From positions 1 to 17,481 of the forward strand of contig CADCPP010000033.1 of the NCBI GenBank assembly GCA_902803355.1: a stretch of 17,481 nt of DNA. Reading direction: 5' to 3'. The first letter of the stretch is position 1. Every line of letters starts with the position of its first letter. Positions 13,644 through 17,481 of this stretch are shown here, piece after piece. This stretch comes from an uncultured Lachnospiraceae bacterium. GTDB lineage: Bacteria > Bacillota > Clostridia > Lachnospirales > Lachnospiraceae. The position numbers and the translations under genes are program-made. The notes under the pieces are model-generated. The model was not told the origin of the DNA, ran no database searches, and saw only the letters and a list, made by a program, of their open reading frames with translations.

Positions 13644-15055
13644 AATCTTCTCTTCCTTTCGATCATTTCCTCGATCCTTTCGCCGTACTCTTTCAGATCC
13701 TTCACATCATCCGCCCGTTCGATGCGGCCGTCCGGATGCACCGCCTTGCTCACCGTTCCCGCGCCGAGCGCTGCGATGCTCTGTTTTTCCTCCATGATGA
13801 GGATATTGTAAAGGCCTGCCTTGCCCGGCTTTGCGAACCCCACGTTTTCCAGATTTCCGGCCATATTTTTCTGCCGGTAAAGGTAGTAGGGAACAAGGCC
13901 CATGCGCCCGGCCCCTTCGGAGGCGATGCGCATCATCTCTTCAGAATCGATCTGTCCCGGTCCGGGGATCACTGCGCCGTTTGCTTCCATCTTCAGGCGG
14001 GACGCGCGTTTTACCGCAAGCGCGTGAACCGTCAGTGAATCCGGCTGCAGAGCTTCGATCTGCCGGATGGTCTCTTCCATCTCCCGCGGTCCCTCGCCGG
14101 GAAGACCGAGGATCAGGTCCATATTGATATTGTCAAAGCCTTCTTCCCGCGCAAGCGTAAACGCCCTCACGGTCTCTTCCACGCTGTGACGCCGCCCGAT
14201 GAGTTCCAGAGTCTTGTCATTCATGGTCTGAGGGTTGACCGAGATGCGGCTTACGCCGTGCTTTTTCAGTACCTGAAGCTTTTCACGGCTTATGCTGTCG
14301 GGTCGTCCGGCCTCGACGGTAAATTCCTGCAGGCGGCTCAGATCAAAGGTCTCCCCGATCTTGTCCAGCACCAGGTCCAGTTGCTCCGCACTGATCGCGG
14401 TAGGGGTCCCTCCACCGATATAGACGGTATCCAGGATCTTTCCCCGCATGATCACGGCGGTCTCTTCCATCTCATGGAAAAGCGCGCTCAGATAATCGTC
14501 CACCTTTCCGGCAAATGCAGCGATGGGATAGGCGGTAAAGCTGCAGTAAAGGCAGCGGCTCGGGCAGAACGGGATCCCGCAGTACAGGCTGTAGCCGTTT
14601 TCATAATGGATGCCGGCAAGCACCTTCTGTTCCTCCCGGGCGATCCGCACCGCAAGGTCCAGTTTTTCCTCCGAGATGAGGTAGCGTTCCTTCATCAGGC
14701 TGCGGAAGCCTTTTTCGGAAGCTGTATCATATTCCGGAACGCCTTCTTCCAGAAACGATGTGATCAGTTTGGTTGGGCGGATACCGGTAAGCGTTCCCCA
14801 GGGGAGTTCTTTTCCGCCGGTCAGCGCGGAAAGCTGGCGGTAAAAGGCCCGTTTTGTGGCATTTTTCCGCTCGCCCTTATCCGTGATCTCCGGAAATGCG
14901 GGGATCTCCAGCACGCTGTCATACACCAGTGCTTCTTCCGCATCGGGCCGGCGGTTCAGCCTCACCGGCTCCTCTCCCGGAAAGAAGCTGGTCATCAGCC
15001 CCCGTACATCATATTCAAATTCATCATTCCCGTCCGGGAAGTAAAAACCTACCAT
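13634..15055 (-). CDS. hemZ: HemZ, oxygen-independent coproporphyrinogen III dehydrogenase-like radical SAM protein
   Basis: The 473-residue protein has an N-terminal HemZ-specific region with LPWGTLTGIRPTKL (84-97). The radical SAM cluster motif CPSRCLYC follows (C164, C168, C171, with C159 before it), then VYIGGGTPTA (211-220), FTVEAGRPDS (245-254) and MDLILGLPGEG (312-322), as in HemN-type enzymes. The family is annotated as coproporphyrinogen dehydrogenase HemZ. Related HemN/HemW proteins differ in whether they oxidise coproporphyrinogen or act as haem chaperones, so the exact activity is inferred. The ATG lies seven bases inside the end of the MBL gene, and no strong ribosome binding site is visible, consistent with translational coupling. 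No other haem gene is in the window. Confidence 0.93.
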   Translation of the reverse strand: MVGFYFPDGNDEFEYDVRGLMTSFFPGEEPVRLNRRPDAEEALVYDSVLEIPAFPEITDKGERKNATKRAFYRQLSALTGGKELPWGTLTGIRPTKLITSFLEEGVPEYDTASEKGFRSLMKERYLISEEKLDLAVRIAREEQKVLAGIHYENGYSLYCGIPFCPSRCLYCSFTAYPIAAFAGKVDDYLSALFHEMEETAVIMRGKILDTVYIGGGTPTAISAEQLDLVLDKIGETFDLSRLQEFTVEAGRPDSISREKLQVLKKHGVSRISVNPQTMNDKTLELIGRRHSVEETVRAFTLAREEGFDNINMDLILGLPGEGPREMEETIRQIEALQPDSLTVHALAVKRASRLKMEANGAVIPGPGQIDSEEMMRIASEGAGRMGLVPYYLYRQKNMAGNLENVGFAKPGKAGLYNILIMEEKQSIAALGAGTVSKAVHPDGRIERADDVKDLKEYGERIEEMIERKRRLWR

Positions 15056-15696
15056 GCCTGTGTTTCCGATAGAGGATTATATTTCTGTTCAAACGCGATC
15101 GTCGTCGTTCCCATATGCCCGGGAAGAACGATCACATCGCCCGGGATCTCGCGCAGCAGCCTGCGCACCGACTGAATGATCTGAGCTGTGCTTCCGGTGG
15201 CAAGATCCGTCCTGCCGTAGGAGCCGCGAAACAGCGTATCACCGGAAAAAAGGATCCCTTCCTCCGGCAGGTAATAACAGCAGCTTCCCGCGGTATGGCC
15301 GGGCGTATGCAGGACCCTGACGGAGAAACCCGCAAGCTCCAGGATATCGCCTTCGGCAACTTCGTGATCCGCTTTGCAGACCGCCCGGAATCCGGCCAGG
15401 GACCGGGACCCGTTTGCCGCAGGATCGGCCATCAGTGCGTTTTCGCCGCGGTAGGCGTAAACAGGCAGTCTTTTTTCCGCAGCCAGCTCATCCGCTGCCG
15501 CCATATGGTCAAAATGGCCGTGCGTGAGCAGGATGGCCACAGGAACCGCCCCAGCCTTTTTGCACATCGCATCGATCGCTTCCGCTTCATCCGCGGGATC
15601 GATCAGCAGCGCCTCTCCGGTCTCCTTGTTTTTCAGCAGATAGACATTGGTCCCGACAACGCCGAGGACCGCATGATAGATCGCACCTTTTTCCAT
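15049..15696 (-). CDS. MBL-fold metallo-hydrolase (glyoxalase II-like)
   Basis: The 215-residue protein has the metal-binding motif THGHFDHM (58-65, HXHXDH). Further ligands are H134 in TPGHTAGSCCYY (131-142), D153 in FSGDTLFRGSYGRTDL (150-165) and H194 in LPGHMGTTTI. The ligand set suits a two-metal hydrolase of the hydroxyacylglutathione hydrolase or thioesterase type. It lacks the extended C-terminal domain of classical glyoxalase II, so the substrate is not predictable. It starts three bases after the rel stop with only a weak GGTGGG ribosome binding site, and overlaps hemZ by seven bases. This order is common in Clostridia. Confidence 0.93.
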   Translation of the reverse strand: MEKGAIYHAVLGVVGTNVYLLKNKETGEALLIDPADEAEAIDAMCKKAGAVPVAILLTHGHFDHMAAADELAAEKRLPVYAYRGENALMADPAANGSRSLAGFRAVCKADHEVAEGDILELAGFSVRVLHTPGHTAGSCCYYLPEEGILFSGDTLFRGSYGRTDLATGSTAQIIQSVRRLLREIPGDVIVLPGHMGTTTIAFEQKYNPLSETQAW

Positions 15697-15699
15697 AGC

Positions 15700-17481
15700 T
15701 TATCCCACCGAACGAGTCACGTCTTCGATTCCGTCGATCTGTCTGATCTTGTTCATGACCGTCTTGATCTCTTCCAGGCCTTTTGTCTGGAACTGCAGAT
15801 CGATCGTGGCCAGTTCGTTTTTCCCGGCATGGGTGGTCAGCCCGCTGATATCGATCCCGGCTTCCGCAAGGACCCGGGACAGGTCGGCAAGCAGACCGAT
15901 CCGGTTCGAGGCGTAGATGCGCAGATCCGCCACATAGCGTTCGCCGTCGTCTTCTTCCGCGGCAGACCATTCGGCTTCGATCAGACGGGAGCGCTCGGAT
16001 TCCGGCATATGCAGCACATTGATGCAGTCGGTGCGGTGGATGGAGATCCCTCTTCCGCGGGTGATAAAACCGACGATCTCATCGCCGGGGATGGGACTGC
16101 AGCATTTGCTGAAGTGAACGGCCAGATCCTGCAGGCCTTCCACCACGATGCCTCCCTTATTGCGGGCAACGGTCTTTTTGCTGCTTTCCTGCGCGGCTTC
16201 CATGACCTGTTCGTCGGTGATATGCCGCGCGTCATCCTTCTTTTTCTCTTCGATGAGCTTATTGACGACCTGGCCTTCCTTAAGGCCGCCGTGGCCGACG
16301 GAGGCCATGACCGAGTTCCAGTCCTGGAAGCCGTACTTCTGCATTACCTTTTTCTGGTATTCCGGCTTCATCAGGTCTGCCTGGACATAGCCCTTGCTCT
16401 TGCAGTAGGCCGCGATCAGGTCCTTGCCTTTGTCAATGTTCTCTTCCTTGTTCTGGCTCTTGAACCACTGATTGATCTTGTTCCGCGCCTGGGTGGATTT
16501 GACGATATTCAGCCAGTCGCGGCTCGGTCCCTTGGAGTTCTGCGAGGTGATGATTTCCACCTTGTCGCCGTTGTGGATCACGTAGTCGATGGGGACCAGC
16601 TTGTCGTTCACGCGGGCGCCGACCATCTTGTTGCCGACCGCGCTGTGGATGCTGTAGGCAAGGTCGATCGGCGTGGAGCCCTGAGGTAGGTTCTTGACAT
16701 CGCCCTTCGGCGTGAAGCAGTAGACTGTCTCGGTAAAGATGTCCAGATCGCTCTTGATGGTATCGAGGAACTCGGTATTGTCCGACATATCCCGCTGCCA
16801 TTCCAGGATCTGGCGCAGCCAGTTGAGCTTTTCCTCCTCTTTCGTGCTCTCGCCGGAGGTTTTTCCCTCTTTGTATTTCCAGTGCGCGGCAACGCCGTAT
16901 TCGGCCGTGCGGTGCATCTCGAAGGTCCGGATCTGGATCTCAAAGGGGATGCCTTCCCGCCCCATGACCGTGGTATGCAGCGACTGGTACATATTCGCCT
17001 TGGGGATCGCGATGTAGTCCTTAAACCGTCCGGGCATGGGCGTGTAGATCTCGTGGATCAGGCCCAGCACCGCATAGCAGTCCTGCACCGTATCCACCAG
17101 CACGCGCACGGCAAAGAGATCATAGATCTCATCCAGAGTCTTGTTCTGGATGAGCATCTTCTTGTAGATGCTGAAAATATGCTTGATGCGCCCGTAGACC
17201 TGCGCCTTGATCCCTGCGTGTGCAAGGTGTTCGGTGATATTCTGCACCGTGGACTGGATAAACGCTTCCCGGTCATGTGCCTTTTCATCGATCTCGCGCA
17301 CCAGCTTCAGATACTTTTCCGGCTCCAGATAGGCCAGGCTCAAATTGTCCAGCTCCATCTTGACGCGGAAGATCCCGAGACGGTCCGCAAGCGGGGCGTA
17401 GATATCCAGGGTCTCCGCCGCCTTCTCGCGCTGCTTTTCCGCCTTCTGGTATTCCAGCGTACGCATGTTGTGCAGGCGGTC
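15700..17481 (-). CDS. relA: Rel (RelA/SpoT-type) (p)ppGpp synthetase/hydrolase, partial (N-terminus beyond right edge)
   Basis: The visible 593 residues begin DRLHNMRTL, the end of the HD hydrolase domain, so the 5' part of the gene lies beyond base 17481. The synthetase domain follows (about 95-205 of the visible part) with GRIKHIFSIYKK and PGRFKDYIAIPKANMYQSLH. The RFKD motif is the RXKD type linked to bifunctional Rel rather than the EXDD of monofunctional RelA. Next are a TGS domain (about 252-313, VYCFTPKGDVKNLPQGST), a conserved CCSPIPGDEIVGF zinc-site segment near 460 and a C-terminal ACT domain (about 515-593, NRIGLLADLSRVLAEAGIDI). It makes and breaks (p)ppGpp for the stringent response. 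It is the first visible gene of the rel-MBL-hemZ-hisS operon, with no dtd gene after it. Confidence 0.96.
   Translation of the reverse strand, partial: DRLHNMRTLEYQKAEKQREKAAETLDIYAPLADRLGIFRVKMELDNLSLAYLEPEKYLKLVREIDEKAHDREAFIQSTVQNITEHLAHAGIKAQVYGRIKHIFSIYKKMLIQNKTLDEIYDLFAVRVLVDTVQDCYAVLGLIHEIYTPMPGRFKDYIAIPKANMYQSLHTTVMGREGIPFEIQIRTFEMHRTAEYGVAAHWKYKEGKTSGESTKEEEKLNWLRQILEWQRDMSDNTEFLDTIKSDLDIFTETVYCFTPKGDVKNLPQGSTPIDLAYSIHSAVGNKMVGARVNDKLVPIDYVIHNGDKVEIITSQNSKGPSRDWLNIVKSTQARNKINQWFKSQNKEENIDKGKDLIAAYCKSKGYVQADLMKPEYQKKVMQKYGFQDWNSVMASVGHGGLKEGQVVNKLIEEKKKDDARHITDEQVMEAAQESSKKTVARNKGGIVVEGLQDLAVHFSKCCSPIPGDEIVGFITRGRGISIHRTDCINVLHMPESERSRLIEAEWSAAEEDDGERYVADLRIYASNRIGLLADLSRVLAEAGIDISGLTTHAGKNELATIDLQFQTKGLEEIKTVMNKIRQIDGIEDVTRSVG

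Noticed and set aside
13644..13690. T-box leader for hisS
   Set aside because: The gene start overlaps the end of hemZ, so there is no leader space, and no T-box sequence is visible.
15115..16689. A 524-codon plus-strand open frame opposite the MBL and rel genes
   Set aside because: It spans two unrelated conserved genes on the other strand, has no family resemblance and no convincing ribosome binding site. The same holds for the long plus-strand frames at 4458-5909 and 6842-8377.

Overview
The window looks like ordinary core chromosome of a Gram-positive Clostridia member, most likely Lachnospiraceae-like. Base composition is moderately GC-rich. Promoters are sigma-A-type (TTGACA / TATAAT) and most genes have GGAGG-type ribosome binding sites. 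The gene order (rel, an MBL-fold hydrolase, hemZ, hisS), a DUF5688-like protein and a DUF1846 protein all fit that group. Species cannot be named from the sequence. I saw no insertion sequence, prophage, CRISPR array or integration scar.

Layout, left to right. (1) 1-1432, minus: 5'-part of an EF-G-like translation GTPase, cut by the left edge, with its own promoter at 1480-1508. (2) 1562-5102, minus: a tightly packed operon transcribed rluF > ligA > radical SAM gene, with overlapping start and stop codons. (3) 5238-6452 and 6491-7522, minus: queA followed by a PlsC-like acyltransferase that carries a zinc ribbon. (4) 7622-8899, minus: a membrane-anchored SH3b protein driven by a perfect-consensus promoter. 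(5) 9047-11627, plus: tRNA-Arg(CCG), a DUF5688-like gene probably read from the tRNA promoter, then a DUF1846 gene with its own promoter and a strong bidirectional terminator. (6) 11670-17481, minus: a near-gapless operon transcribed rel > MBL hydrolase > hemZ > hisS > unknown membrane protein, with rel cut by the right edge.

The genes are mostly translation and housekeeping functions: tRNA charging (hisS), tRNA and rRNA modification (queA, rluF), the stringent response (rel), translation GTPase (EF-G-like), DNA joining (ligA) and porphyrin metabolism (hemZ). Nothing here adds up to a clear new multi-gene system.

The points most worth a second look are sequence-level departures in otherwise familiar proteins. 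The NAD-dependent ligase lacks several residues that are essential in E. coli LigA. The EF-G-like GTPase has an altered G4 motif and no catalytic histidine. The radical SAM protein has a CX4CX2C motif. HisS has a short, divergent C-terminus. There are also unusual hairpins without U-tracts downstream of several stop codons, and a probable tRNA-mRNA co-transcript.
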